DNA of 64,000 nt, from NCBI RefSeq assembly GCF_029626225.1, contig NZ_JARUBP010000001.1, positions 2,542,001 through 2,606,000 of the forward strand, in the 5' to 3' direction. Made by a program: the position numbers and the translations under genes. The DNA is from Asanoa sp. WMMD1127. Its GTDB lineage: Bacteria; Actinomycetota; Actinomycetes; Mycobacteriales; Micromonosporaceae. The notes beneath the pieces were generated by a model that was given only the letters and a program-made list of their open reading frames with translations, did no database searches and was not told the origin of the DNA. This document shows, in pieces, positions 18,266-26,941 of the stretch. Position 1 is the stretch's first letter; every line of letters begins with the position of its first letter.

Positions 18266-18835
18266 GTGACGGACCTCGTGATCGGCGCCGACGGCCAGGC
18301 GCGCTGCCGGTGGGGCAGTGGCCCCGACTACCTCGCCTACCACGACACCGAGTGGGGCAAGCCGCTGCACGGCGACGACCACCTGTTCGAGCGCATGACC
18401 CTGGAGGCGTTCCAGTCGGGCCTGTCCTGGCTGACCATCCTCCGCAAACGCGAAAACTTCCGCGCGGCCTTCGACCACTTCAAGATCAAAAAAGTCGCGG
18501 CGTACGACGATCGCGACGTCACCCGCCTCATGGCCGACACGGGCATCGTGCGCAACAGGCAGAAGGTCGACGCCGCGATCAACAACGCCCGGGCGGCCCT
18601 GGAGGTCGACGGCGGCCTGAGCAAGCTGCTGTGGAGCTACGCGCCACCGCCGCGGCCGCACCGCCCGCGCTCGTTCGCCGAGGTGCCGGCCATCACCCCG
18701 CAGTCGACCGCGATGGCCAAGGACCTGAAGAAGCGCGGGTTCCGCTTCGTGGGCCCGACCACCGCCTACGCCCTGATGCAGGCCACCGGCATGGTCGACG
18801 ACCACCTCGAAGGCTGCCACGTGCCGCCGCACTGA
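18266..18835 (+). CDS. tag: DNA-3-methyladenine glycosylase I
   Basis: 189 residues. It removes 3-methyladenine from alkylated DNA. The family's zinc-snap residues are present (Cys14, His26, His180, Cys184), as are the base-pocket residues Tyr25, Glu47 and Trp55 (LEAFQSGLSW), which match Tyr16, Glu38 and Trp46 of the E. coli enzyme by spacing. The GTG start follows TAGGCT by seven bases, so the message is probably leaderless and independent of the upstream pair. Position beside the FolP2/DivIVA genes matches tagA of mycobacteria. Confidence 0.95.
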   Translation: MTDLVIGADGQARCRWGSGPDYLAYHDTEWGKPLHGDDHLFERMTLEAFQSGLSWLTILRKRENFRAAFDHFKIKKVAAYDDRDVTRLMADTGIVRNRQKVDAAINNARAALEVDGGLSKLLWSYAPPPRPHRPRSFAEVPAITPQSTAMAKDLKKRGFRFVGPTTAYALMQATGMVDDHLEGCHVPPH

Positions 18836-18938
18836 GTCGGCCGGCCCGGGCCTGGGTTGCAGCCGGCCGGCCCCCTACCTGGCCCGCGCCTCGTGCCGCC
18901 GCGGTGCGTTGGTTGGTGCCTGTGATGGGATGGTTGGC

Positions 18939-19514
18939 ATGGCACAGTGGGCGGTCGTCATCCCCGAGGCTCGGTTGTCGGCCGAGCGTCTGTTCCACCA
19001 CGAGACGCTCGAGCTGAGCGACGGCGGCGAGCCGGCCGGCCCGGTCGAGGGCGACCAGGTGTTGGTCGTCGCCGAGACGCCGGCGCCGCGCATCGTGGCC
19101 CTGGGCCGCATCACCGCCGCCGCCGGCCGGGCCGACGACGACCCCGACAACGCCGACGTCGCGGCCCGCGGCCCGGTGGTCGTCACCTACACCCGCCGCG
19201 TCTTCGACGAACCGGCCGAGGCCGCCGAGCTCACCCTGGCCGGCCCGCTCACCCCGGTCGACGACCAGACCTTCGCGGCGCTCGCCGCCCGCGTCACCCC
19301 GGCCGTCGACAACCGCACGTGGCTGGTCAGCCTCGACCTCCCGATCGAGGCCCCGACGCCGGCCGAGGCGGTCCGCCTGTTCTGGTCCTACGTGATGGAG
19401 CTGGGCCCGCGCGAGCTACCCACCTACGTGGCCCCGTCCGACGACGAGCTGGCCATGCAGGCCTTCGTCCTCGGCGAGGAAGCCAACCAGGACCCCGAGG
19501 AAGACGACGACTGA
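18939..19514 (+). CDS. Conserved hypothetical protein, possible PUA-like fold
   Basis: 191 residues starting MAQWAVVIPEARLS. The segment EGDQVLVVAETPAPRIVALGRI followed by VVVTYTRRVFDEPAE resembles the strand order of EVE/PUA-like domains, which is only a hint. The C-terminus is acidic (EEDDD). ATG 18939 is preferred over ATG 18909 and 18930 because the upstream residues are atypical. It meets the enoyl-CoA hydratase-like gene tail to tail. Confidence 0.7.
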   Translation: MAQWAVVIPEARLSAERLFHHETLELSDGGEPAGPVEGDQVLVVAETPAPRIVALGRITAAAGRADDDPDNADVAARGPVVVTYTRRVFDEPAEAAELTLAGPLTPVDDQTFAALAARVTPAVDNRTWLVSLDLPIEAPTPAEAVRLFWSYVMELGPRELPTYVAPSDDELAMQAFVLGEEANQDPEEDDD

Positions 19515-19531
19515 CCCACGCTCGCTCGGGC

Positions 19532-20323
19532 CTAGCGGCCTTCGAAGACCGGCTTCTGCTTGTTGACGAAGGCGGTCGTGGCGTTGCGGTGGTCGGCGGT
19601 CGCTCCGCTGATCGACTGGGCCTGGGCCTCGGCGGACAGGGCGTCGTTGAGTGTCCCGGCGTCGCCGATGGAGAGCTCGCGTTTGATGGCGCCGTAGGCC
19701 ACCGTCGGGCCGGCCGCCAGGCGGGCCGCCAGCTCCTGGGCGGCCGGCAGGACGTCCGCGTCCGACTCGACCAGCCGGGTCAACAGGCCCAGCGACCGCG
19801 CCTCCTCGGCCTTGACCTGTTCGGCGAGCATCAACATCTCGATCGCCTTGGCGTGGCCGACCAGGCGGGGCAGTGACCACGACAGGCCGGTGTCCGCGGC
19901 CAGGCCGACGTTGGCGAACGCCATCAGGAACGACGTGCTCGGGCCGCCGACCCGGAAGTCCGCGAGCAGCGCGAGGCCGGCGCCGGCGCCGGCGGCCATG
20001 CCGCCGACCGCGGCCACGACGGGCTTGGGCAGGCTGCCCAGGCGCGAGGCGATCGGGTTGTAGTGGCGGCGGACCGTGTCGAGCGCATCCGTGCTGCCGG
20101 ACTCCAGCACGCCGACGTGTTCCCGCAGGTCCTGGCCCGTGCAGAACGCCCGCCCCGCGCCGGCCAGCACCACCGCGCGGCAGGAGCGGTCGGTCTCGAG
20201 CGCCGCGAGCGCGTCCCGGAGTGCCTCCTTGAGCGGCACGTCGAGGGCGTTCATCGCCTCCGGCCGGTTGAGCGTCAGCGTCACCACCGCGTCGGTGCGG
20301 TCGACGAGCAGCACGTCAGTCAC
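19532..20323 (-). CDS. Enoyl-CoA hydratase/isomerase, PaaG-like
   Basis: 263 residues of the crotonase fold. The oxyanion-hole segments are VVLAGAGRAFCTGQDL (about 49-64) and GGMAAGAGAGLALLADFRVG (about 107-126). The active-site loop reads ADTGLSWSLPRLVG near 143, with an Asp where PaaG (2-(1,2-epoxy-1,2-dihydrophenyl)acetyl-CoA isomerase) has its catalytic Asp. The paaX-type regulator ends three bases upstream, so they form one operon. No other phenylacetate genes are present, so the real substrate is uncertain. Confidence 0.85.
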   Translation of the reverse strand: MTDVLLVDRTDAVVTLTLNRPEAMNALDVPLKEALRDALAALETDRSCRAVVLAGAGRAFCTGQDLREHVGVLESGSTDALDTVRRHYNPIASRLGSLPKPVVAAVGGMAAGAGAGLALLADFRVGGPSTSFLMAFANVGLAADTGLSWSLPRLVGHAKAIEMLMLAEQVKAEEARSLGLLTRLVESDADVLPAAQELAARLAAGPTVAYGAIKRELSIGDAGTLNDALSAEAQAQSISGATADHRNATTAFVNKQKPVFEGR

Positions 20324-20326
20324 GTG

Positions 20327-21145
20327 TCAGGAACCTTTCGATCGGGCGGCCCGCAGGCCCGCTTCGAGACAGCTTTCCACGTAGCGGTCGGCGGCCGGGC
20401 GCAACCGGCTCGCGTGCCGGTCGAAGAACGCGGCCGCGTTGGTGCCGGCCCAGCGCTCCGGCAGCAGAGCCGGCGGGAGCTGCGGGTCACGGAACAAGAA
20501 GGTGCGCCAGGCGTGTACGAGCCGGAACCGCGCGGCGTACGCGTGCTCGTCTTCGCTACGCGGCGTCACCTGGGTCAGCAGAGGGCGCTGTTCGGCCACG
20601 AACGCCTCGTACGCGTTGCCGATCTCCTCGAGGTCCCAGGCCCGCCGGACGACCGCCATGGCGCCGGACGTGCCGGCGGCGTGGGTCGCGGTGAACCGTT
20701 CGTAGCCGATGCCGGCCTCGACCAGGAGCGCGTCGACGTCGACGCCGGGCCGGGTCGCGACCCAGGTGCGCTCGTCGAGCATCCCGTAGCCGAGGTAGCT
20801 GAGGTTGGCGCCGAGCCGCTGCCGCTCGCGGCGCACCGCCGGCGCGTCCAGGACGATGAGATCGAAACGCCCGTCCCAGCCCGGCCGGTTGGTGCGGTAG
20901 ATGCGGGCGGCGGCCTCGTCGAGCCGGCGGGCGGCCTTCGTGGTGATCAGATAGCCCGGGCCGGTGGCCAGTCGCAGGGGGTGCAGCCAGCCCTGTCGCA
21001 CCATGCGGGACACGGCGGTCCGGACCGCGGGCGGGGCGATGCCGAGGGGCGCGAGCAGGCGGACGAGCGCGGCGACCGGTGCCCTGCCGCCGCGTGGGCG
21101 CAGGTAGTCGCCGTAGAGGTCGAAGAGTGCCGACCGTGCCTGCAT
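20327..21145 (-). CDS. PaaX-family transcriptional repressor
   Basis: 272 residues. A winged helix is at about 20-85 (APPAVRTAVSRMVRQGWLHP), a central PaaX domain at about 90-180 and a C-terminal domain (SEDEHAYAARFRLVHAWRTFLFRDPQLPP), a typical PaaX order. PaaX proteins sense aromatic acyl-CoA esters such as phenylacetyl-CoA and repress catabolic genes. It leads an operon with the PaaG-like gene. An inverted repeat 11 bases upstream of its start suggests autoregulation. Confidence 0.9.
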   Translation of the reverse strand: MQARSALFDLYGDYLRPRGGRAPVAALVRLLAPLGIAPPAVRTAVSRMVRQGWLHPLRLATGPGYLITTKAARRLDEAAARIYRTNRPGWDGRFDLIVLDAPAVRRERQRLGANLSYLGYGMLDERTWVATRPGVDVDALLVEAGIGYERFTATHAAGTSGAMAVVRRAWDLEEIGNAYEAFVAEQRPLLTQVTPRSEDEHAYAARFRLVHAWRTFLFRDPQLPPALLPERWAGTNAAAFFDRHASRLRPAADRYVESCLEAGLRAARSKGS

Positions 21146-21155
21146 GACCGCACAT

Positions 21156-21194
21156 TGTGACAGCCACTTTCAAGATAAGCTAGATGCTGTCACA
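21156..21194 (-). promoter_or_regulatory. Candidate PaaX operator
   Basis: Perfect inverted repeat TGTGACAG (21156-21163) and CTGTCACA (21187-21194), separated by 23 bases of A+T-richer DNA. It lies 11-49 bases upstream of the paaX-type start, where a repressor would block transcription. Function is inferred. Confidence 0.5.
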
Positions 21195-21363
21195 TCAATA
21201 CCGGCTCGGTTTGGGCCCAGCGGTGGTTATCAGGGAAAATCATTGGTCGGCGCCCTGCGAGGCGCCCTCGGGTAACACGGTGTCACGGGCCGTAGCGTGA
21301 CGCCGCCGGAACGAAGTGGCTGTGGGACAACCCACCACCCTGGCGAGTCTGAGGGGAGACAAC

Positions 21364-21531
21364 ATGGCGGCGATGAAGCCGCGGACGGGCGATGGTCCGC
21401 TGGAGGTCACCAAGGAGGGCCGGGGCATCGTGATGCGGGTTCCGCTGGAAGGCGGAGGGCGGCTCGTCGTTGAGATGACCCCTGACGAGGCCAACGCGCT
21501 CGGTGACGCACTGAAGACCGCCGCCGGCTGA
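21364..21531 (+). CDS. DUF3117 small protein
   Basis: 55 residues, MAAMKPRTGDGPLEV then EMTPDEANALGDALK, a very conserved actinobacterial family equal to Rv1211 in position and sequence. Function is unknown. The start is ATG 21364, with GGGGAGAC just upstream; the longer frame from 21316 lacks support. A strong hairpin follows. Confidence 0.92.
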   Translation: MAAMKPRTGDGPLEVTKEGRGIVMRVPLEGGGRLVVEMTPDEANALGDALKTAAG

Positions 21532-21541
21532 CGTCCGACGC

Positions 21542-21575
21542 GCCCGCCGGCACGCCCACAGGGCTGCCGGCGGGC
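21542..21575 (+). terminator. Terminator hairpin after the DUF3117 gene
   Basis: Perfect 11-bp stem GCCCGCCGGCA/TGCCGGCGGGC with a 12-base loop, followed by CTCCTT, 10 bases after the stop codon. Confidence 0.8.
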
Positions 21576-21622
21576 CTCCTTGTGTCAGCAGCGCGAGCAC
21601 CAGCACAACCCGGGAGGCCGGC

Positions 21623-23035
21623 GTGCCCACATTCCGTTTCATCGACCCCGCCGACGTGGACGCCGAGACCCTAGTCGTGCCGACCGGGGCCGGTGCGCCG
21701 GCCGTCGACGGGCTGCCCGACGACGTCGTCGCGTTCGCGGCCGGCCACAGTGGCAAGGGCAGCGTGGTCGAGGTGCTGCCCCGGCCGACCCAACGGCCCT
21801 CGACGGTGCTGCTGGTCGGCATCGGCGCGGGCGACGCGAGCGGCTGGCGGGCGGCCGGCGCCGGCCTGGCCCGGTCGCGTTCACACACCGGCGCCGTCAC
21901 CGTGCGGCTGCCGGACGACGCCGACGTGCGGGCGTTCGCCGAGGGCGTGCTGCTCGGCTCCTACCGGTTCCGGCTGGCGCCACCCAAGGCCGACGGCCCA
22001 CCGGAGCTGACCGAGGTGCTGCTGGCCGGCGCGCCCGACGAGGCCGCGCTCGCCACCGCCCGCGCCACCGCCGAGGCCACCACGCTGGCCCGCGACCTGA
22101 CCAACATGCCCTCCGACGAGAAGACCCCGGCCTGGTTCGCCGAGCGGGTCAGCACGACCGCGGCGGCGTACGACGGCCTGACCGTCTCTGTTCGTGAGCC
22201 CGACCGACTGGAAGCGGAGGGCTTCGGCGGCATCCTGGCCGTCGGCGGCGGCTCGTCGCGCGGGCCGCGCCTGGTCGAGCTGTCCTGGGCGCCCGCCGAG
22301 GCCACCCAACACGTCGTGCTGGTCGGCAAGGGCATCACGTTCGACACCGGCGGCATCTCGATCAAGCCCCGCGACGCGATGAAGCTGATGCGCAAGGACA
22401 TGGGCGGCGCGGCGGCCGTCGTGGCGGCGACCATCGCCGCGGCCGCGCTGCGCCTGCCGGTCCGGGTCACCGCGCTCGCCCCGCTCGCCGAGAACCTGGT
22501 CAGCGGCTCGGCCTTCCGGCCGGGCGACATCATCCGGCACTACGGCGGGCGCACGAGCGAGAGCAACAACAGCGACGCCGAGGGCCGCCTGGTGCTGGCG
22601 GACGCGATGGCGTACGCCGTGGACCAGCTCGCCCCCGACCTGCTGGTCGACCTGGCGACGCTGACCGGGGCCAACGCCGTCGCGCTGGGCAAGCGCACGG
22701 CCGCCCTCTACAGCGAGAACGACGGGCTGGCCAAGGCGCTCGAGGACGCGGCCGCCGACGCCGGCGAGCAGGTCTGGCGGATGCCGCTGCCGGCGGACTA
22801 CCGCGACTACCTCAGCAGCGACCTGGCCGACCTCAACAGCACGAGCCCCGAGGCGAGCGCCGGCTCGGTGATGGCCGCGCTCTATCTGGCCGAGTTCACC
22901 GGCCCGCTGCGCGACCGCTGGGCGCACATCGACATGTCGGCGCCGTCGTGGGCCGACTCCGACAGCGCCGAGCTGACCAAGGGCGCGACCGGCTGGGGCG
23001 TACGCACGCTGCTGAGTTGGCTCGCGAGTCTCTAG
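21623..23035 (+). CDS. pepA: Leucyl aminopeptidase (M17)
   Basis: 470 residues. The N-terminal macro-like domain (1-150) is followed by the catalytic domain with VGKGITFDTGGISIKP (metal Lys and Asp, about 234-249) and the signature NSDAEGRLVLADAM (about 312-325). It is a two-metal cytosolic exopeptidase. The GTG start is supported by GGGAGG five bases upstream. It overlaps the methyltransferase gene tail to tail by four bases. Confidence 0.95.
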   Translation: MPTFRFIDPADVDAETLVVPTGAGAPAVDGLPDDVVAFAAGHSGKGSVVEVLPRPTQRPSTVLLVGIGAGDASGWRAAGAGLARSRSHTGAVTVRLPDDADVRAFAEGVLLGSYRFRLAPPKADGPPELTEVLLAGAPDEAALATARATAEATTLARDLTNMPSDEKTPAWFAERVSTTAAAYDGLTVSVREPDRLEAEGFGGILAVGGGSSRGPRLVELSWAPAEATQHVVLVGKGITFDTGGISIKPRDAMKLMRKDMGGAAAVVAATIAAAALRLPVRVTALAPLAENLVSGSAFRPGDIIRHYGGRTSESNNSDAEGRLVLADAMAYAVDQLAPDLLVDLATLTGANAVALGKRTAALYSENDGLAKALEDAAADAGEQVWRMPLPADYRDYLSSDLADLNSTSPEASAGSVMAALYLAEFTGPLRDRWAHIDMSAPSWADSDSAELTKGATGWGVRTLLSWLASL

Positions 23036-23673
23036 CGGCGGACCGCGGTGAGCAGGCCGGCGCCGGTGGGCAGCAGCGCCGGGATCCAGTCGTCGGAGTC
23101 GCGCAGCTCCTTGACCACCTCGCGGATCAGCACGGTCTGGGCGTCGCGGGCGGCCGGGTCGCCGATCCGGCCGCCGGCCAGCGCGTTGTTGACCGCGAGC
23201 ACACCGCCGGCCCGCAGCAGCCGGCCGGCGGCGGCGACGCAGGCGGCGTATTCGGTCGGGTCGGCATCGACGAACACGAGGTCGTATCCGCCGTCGGTGA
23301 GGCGCGGCAGCACGTCGAGCGCGCGCCCGGTGATGATCCGCGTGCGCGACGGCGCGAAGCCGGCCTCCTGGAAGATGCGCCGGGCCACCCGTTGGTGTTC
23401 GTTCTCCACGTCGATCGTGGTGAGCACCCCGTCGCGACGCATGCCGCGCAGCAGCCAGACCCCGCTGACGCCGGTGCCCGTGCCGATCTCGACCAGCGAG
23501 CGCGCGTTGCCGGCGGCGGCCAGCAGGCGCAGCGCCGCGCCCGACCCCGGGCTCACGCAGGGCAGACCCACCTCGTCGGCGAGCCGGCGCGCGGTCTGCA
23601 GCACCAGGTCCTCCGGCGGGTACGCGTCGGCGAACAGCAGCGCCTGCGTCGTGGCCGGGCCGGCGGCGCCCAT
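23032..23673 (-). CDS. SAM-dependent O-methyltransferase
   Basis: 213 residues of the catechol/caffeoyl-CoA O-methyltransferase type. SAM motif I is LVEIGTGTGVSG (about 68-79), and DLVFVDADPTEY (about 133-144) supplies metal or substrate contacts. GGAGGTTCACCC precedes the ATG. It occupies the place of Rv1220c, but the sigE-rseA pair normally next to it is absent. Substrate unknown. Confidence 0.88.
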   Translation of the reverse strand: MGAAGPATTQALLFADAYPPEDLVLQTARRLADEVGLPCVSPGSGAALRLLAAAGNARSLVEIGTGTGVSGVWLLRGMRRDGVLTTIDVENEHQRVARRIFQEAGFAPSRTRIITGRALDVLPRLTDGGYDLVFVDADPTEYAACVAAAGRLLRAGGVLAVNNALAGGRIGDPAARDAQTVLIREVVKELRDSDDWIPALLPTGAGLLTAVRR

Positions 23674-23843
23674 GGGTGAACCTCCGTGCGAGGGGGAAGC
23701 GGGGGACCGGGTATGAGCGTAGAGCGCACCGTCGGTGTTGGATGGACGGGCGGTGCGGTGAAGGCGTTCGGCAACTCCTGAATGCTCTTCGGGTATCCAT
23801 GTAATCCTTGAGTCGGGGTAGTGGGCGGCGACCGGGAGGCGAC

Positions 23844-25199
23844 GTGACCGACGGCTGGAACTGGCAGCAGCCTGGCGGCGGCCGGCCCTCGGGCCAGCAG
23901 GTCCCGGGCGCGATGCCGGTCAGCCCCGTGCCGTCCTACAACCCGCCGCCCTCGTCGAGCCGGCCGCCGCACCCGGCCGACCCGGCTGGCCCGGGCAGTC
24001 CGTGGTGGTCCGACGCGCTCGGTGACCCCTGGCGCGACCCGCACGCCCCGGCCGCCGTGGTTGTCCAGCCCGGCGTGGCCGGCGGCGCCGAGCCTGAGCC
24101 CGTCGCCGACCCGGACGCTCCACGCCCGCCCGGCAACCGCTCGGTGCTGTTGGTCGCGGTGGTCTCGGCGTTGCTGGCCGGCCTGCTCGGCGGTTCGCTC
24201 GGCTACGCGTTCGCGGCCCGCAGCGGCGTCGGCGGGGCGCGCACGACGCTCGGCGGCAACGGCGCCAGCCCGCCGGCCGCCGCCAACCGCCCGCCGGACT
24301 CGCTGGCCGGGGTCGCCGCGCGGCTGCTGCCGAGCGTCGTCACCGTCCGGGTGGCGTCCAGCGACGGTTCCAGCCTCGGCTCGGGCTTCGTGGTGTCGGC
24401 CGACGGCTATGTGATCACCAACGACCACGTCGTCGAGGGTGGCGGCACGCAGACCTTCACCGCCGTGTTCAGCGACGGCAGCACCGCGTCGGCCAAGCTG
24501 GTCGGCCAGGACCCGGAGTCCGACATCGCGGTGATCAAGCTGGCCCGCGCCGGCCTGACACCGGTCGAGTTCGGCGACTCCGACGCGATCGCGGTCGGCG
24601 ACCCGGTGCTGGCCATCGGCTCGCCGCTGGCGCTGGCCAACACGGTGACGGCCGGCATCGTCAGCGCGGTCGACCGGACGATCCAGGCGGGCGACCCGGG
24701 CGGGCCGATCCGCTACTACGCGGCGATCCAGACCGACGCGGCGGTCAACCAGGGCAACTCGGGCGGCCCGCTGGTCGACGCGGGCGGCCGCGTGGTCGGC
24801 GTCAACGCGGTGATCAAGTCGGTGTCGGCCGACGAGCAGTCGGCGGGCAACATCGGCCTGGCCTTCGCGATCCCGATCAACCAGGCGAAGCGGGTCGCGC
24901 AGGACATCATCGACACCGGCAAGGCCCGCCGCACGGTGATCGGCGCGAAGGTGACCAACGGCCGCACCACCGGCGCCGGGGTGCGGCTCGACACCGTCGA
25001 GCCCGGCGGTCCGGCCGAGTCCGCCGGCCTGCGCGCCGGCGACGTGGTGACCCGGATCGACCGGCACCCGCTGGAGGAGGCGACCGATCTGATCGCCCTC
25101 GTCCGTAAATATGCGCCGGGCGCGGTGGTCACCGTGGAGTACCGGCGGGGCAGCGAGACCCAGACCGCCTCAGTGACGTTAGCCGCAGACGCCCAGTAG
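23844..25199 (+). CDS. HtrA/DegP-type membrane serine protease
   Basis: 451 residues. A Pro-rich cytoplasmic N-terminus of about 100 residues, a membrane helix (about 103-124), a trypsin-like domain with the triad His near 195 (TNDHVVE), Asp near 227 (ESDIAVIK) and Ser near 305 (QGNSGGPL), and a C-terminal PDZ domain (about 355-445). It degrades or refolds damaged exported proteins. GTG 23844 is chosen because GGGAGG lies eight bases upstream. tatB follows in the same direction. In mycobacteria this is the gene after sigE-rseA. Confidence 0.93.
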   Translation: MTDGWNWQQPGGGRPSGQQVPGAMPVSPVPSYNPPPSSSRPPHPADPAGPGSPWWSDALGDPWRDPHAPAAVVVQPGVAGGAEPEPVADPDAPRPPGNRSVLLVAVVSALLAGLLGGSLGYAFAARSGVGGARTTLGGNGASPPAAANRPPDSLAGVAARLLPSVVTVRVASSDGSSLGSGFVVSADGYVITNDHVVEGGGTQTFTAVFSDGSTASAKLVGQDPESDIAVIKLARAGLTPVEFGDSDAIAVGDPVLAIGSPLALANTVTAGIVSAVDRTIQAGDPGGPIRYYAAIQTDAAVNQGNSGGPLVDAGGRVVGVNAVIKSVSADEQSAGNIGLAFAIPINQAKRVAQDIIDTGKARRTVIGAKVTNGRTTGAGVRLDTVEPGGPAESAGLRAGDVVTRIDRHPLEEATDLIALVRKYAPGAVVTVEYRRGSETQTASVTLAADAQ

Positions 25200-25268
25200 C
25201 AACGGCCGTTCCCATCGCGAGCGCCCCGCGCGTAGTGTTGCGCCGGGGATCGCACGAGGGAGGCCCGG

Positions 25269-25685
25269 TTGTTCGAGAACCTGAACTGGTGGGAGATCGG
25301 TCTCCTTCTGCTGGTCGCCCTGCTGATCTTCGGCGACAAGCTGCCCAACGTGATCAGCGACGGCCTGCGCATGGTCCGCAACCTGCGCCGCATGGCCAGC
25401 AACGCGACCGGTGACCTGAGCCGCGAGCTCGGCACCGACATCCAGCTCGAGGACCTGCACCCCAAGGCGTTCATCCGCAAGCACCTGATGAGCGAGGAAG
25501 AGCAGGAGTCGCTGCGCAAGCCGCTGCAGAAGATGTTCGACGACGCCAAGACCGACCTGACGGGCGTGCACAACGACCTCAAGGACGTCGCGCAGGCGGC
25601 CGACATCAAGAACGGCGCTCGCCGGCCGGCGACCGAGACGACCAGCGCCCCGGCCCCGCGCCGGTCGTTCGACGACTTTACGTAA
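25269..25685 (+). CDS. tatB: Twin-arginine translocase subunit TatB
   Basis: 138 residues, MFENLNWWEIGLLLLVALL, one N-terminal membrane helix (8-22), the hinge FGDKLP and an amphipathic helix (LRMVRNLRRMASN), then a charged tail. TatB receives folded precursors with TatC. The start is TTG behind GAGGGAGG. It is downstream of htrA, as in most actinobacteria. A long palindrome follows and separates it from mrp. Confidence 0.93.
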   Translation: MFENLNWWEIGLLLLVALLIFGDKLPNVISDGLRMVRNLRRMASNATGDLSRELGTDIQLEDLHPKAFIRKHLMSEEEQESLRKPLQKMFDDAKTDLTGVHNDLKDVAQAADIKNGARRPATETTSAPAPRRSFDDFT

Positions 25686-25690
25686 GCGAA

Positions 25691-25767
25691 AGGAACGGCC
25701 CGTTACTAACGCCGGCGTTAGTAACGGGCCGTTCCTCTGCGAAAAGCGTTAGTAACGGGCCGTTCCT
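25691..25767. terminator. 46-bp perfect palindrome plus a third half-copy (bidirectional terminator)
   Basis: AGGAACGGCCCGTTACTAAC begins a 23-bp arm (25691-25713) followed at once by its exact complement (25714-25736). Ten bases later 22 bp of the second arm recur as a direct repeat (25746-25767). It lies between the convergent tatB and mrp genes, so the stem can end both transcripts. Confidence 0.8.
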
Positions 25768-25774
25768 TCGGGGG

Positions 25775-26920
25775 TCAGCGGCCGGCTGGCCGCAGGCCCA
25801 GCGGCTTCCCGATCAGCGACTCGCGGCGCACCGCGAGCCGGTCGGCGACGGCGGAGATCGCCTGGGCGGCCGGCGCGGTCGGCTCGGCGAGCACGATCGG
25901 CAGACCGGCGTCGCCGGCCTCGCGTACCCGGGTGTCGAGCGGGATCTGACCCAGCAGCGGCACCTCCGCGCCGAGGGTCCGGCCCAGCTTCTCGGCCACG
26001 ATCTGACCGCCGCCCGCGCCGAAGATCTCCATGCGCTCGCCGGTCGGCAGCTCCAGCCACGACATGTTCTCGACGACGCCGACCAGGCGCTGGTGGGTCT
26101 GCAGCGAGATCGCGCCGGCCCGCTCGGCGACCTCGGCCGCGGCGACCTGCGGGGTGGTGACCACCAGGATCTCCGCGTTCGGCAGCAGCTGGGCCAGGGA
26201 GATCGCCACGTCGCCGGTGCCCGGGGGCAGGTCGAGCAGGAGCACGTCGAGGTCGCCCCAGTAGACGTCGGCGAGGAACTGCTGGAGGGCGCGGTGCAAC
26301 ATCGGGCCGCGCCAGACTACCGCCGCGTTCTCGGCGGTGAACATGCCGATCGAGATCACCTTCACGCCGTGCGCGGCCGGCGGCATGATCATGTCTTCGA
26401 CCCGGGTGGGCCGGCCGGCGGCACCGAGCATCCGCGGCACCGAGTGGCCGTAGATGTCGGCGTCGACAACACCGACCGACAGGCCCCGGGCGGCCAGCGC
26501 GGCGGCCAGGTTGACGGTGACGCTCGACTTGCCGACGCCGCCCTTTCCGCTGGCGATCGCGTACACCCGGGTCCGGGAACCAGGCTGGGCGAACGGGATC
26601 ACCGGCTCGGCGCCGCCACCGCCGCGGAGCCGGGTCTGCAGGTCCTGGCGCTGTTCGGTGCTCATCACGCCGAAGTCGATCTCGACGGCCCGCACGCCCG
26701 GCACCGCGCTCACGGCGCTGGTGATGTCGCTGTTGAGCTTGTCGCGCAAGGGGCAGCCGGCGACGGTCAGCAGGAGCTCGACCCGCACCAGCCCGTCTTC
26801 GTCGATCGTGAACGACTTGACCATGCCCAGATCGGTGATCGGGCGGCGGATCTCGGGGTCGTCGACCGTGGCGAGGGCGGCCTGGATGGCTTCCTCACGA
26901 GACGTTGCAGGCGCGGACAT
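25775..26920 (-). CDS. mrp: Mrp/ApbC-type Fe-S cluster carrier ATPase
   Basis: 381 residues. An N-terminal MIP18/DUF59 domain (about 8-85) precedes a P-loop NTPase with the deviant Walker A GKGGVGKSS near 129 and the switch DVLLLDLPPGTGD near 228. The C-terminal CxxC of classical Mrp is missing (ENMSWLELPTGERM), as I recall for mycobacterial Mrp. A role in Fe-S cluster transfer is inferred from the family. It is the last gene of the operon MgtE-N/CBS - DUF1003 - mrp. Confidence 0.92.
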   Translation of the reverse strand: MSAPATSREEAIQAALATVDDPEIRRPITDLGMVKSFTIDEDGLVRVELLLTVAGCPLRDKLNSDITSAVSAVPGVRAVEIDFGVMSTEQRQDLQTRLRGGGGAEPVIPFAQPGSRTRVYAIASGKGGVGKSSVTVNLAAALAARGLSVGVVDADIYGHSVPRMLGAAGRPTRVEDMIMPPAAHGVKVISIGMFTAENAAVVWRGPMLHRALQQFLADVYWGDLDVLLLDLPPGTGDVAISLAQLLPNAEILVVTTPQVAAAEVAERAGAISLQTHQRLVGVVENMSWLELPTGERMEIFGAGGGQIVAEKLGRTLGAEVPLLGQIPLDTRVREAGDAGLPIVLAEPTAPAAQAISAVADRLAVRRESLIGKPLGLRPAGR

Positions 26921-26941
26921 GCGACAACTGTATGTCGCGAC

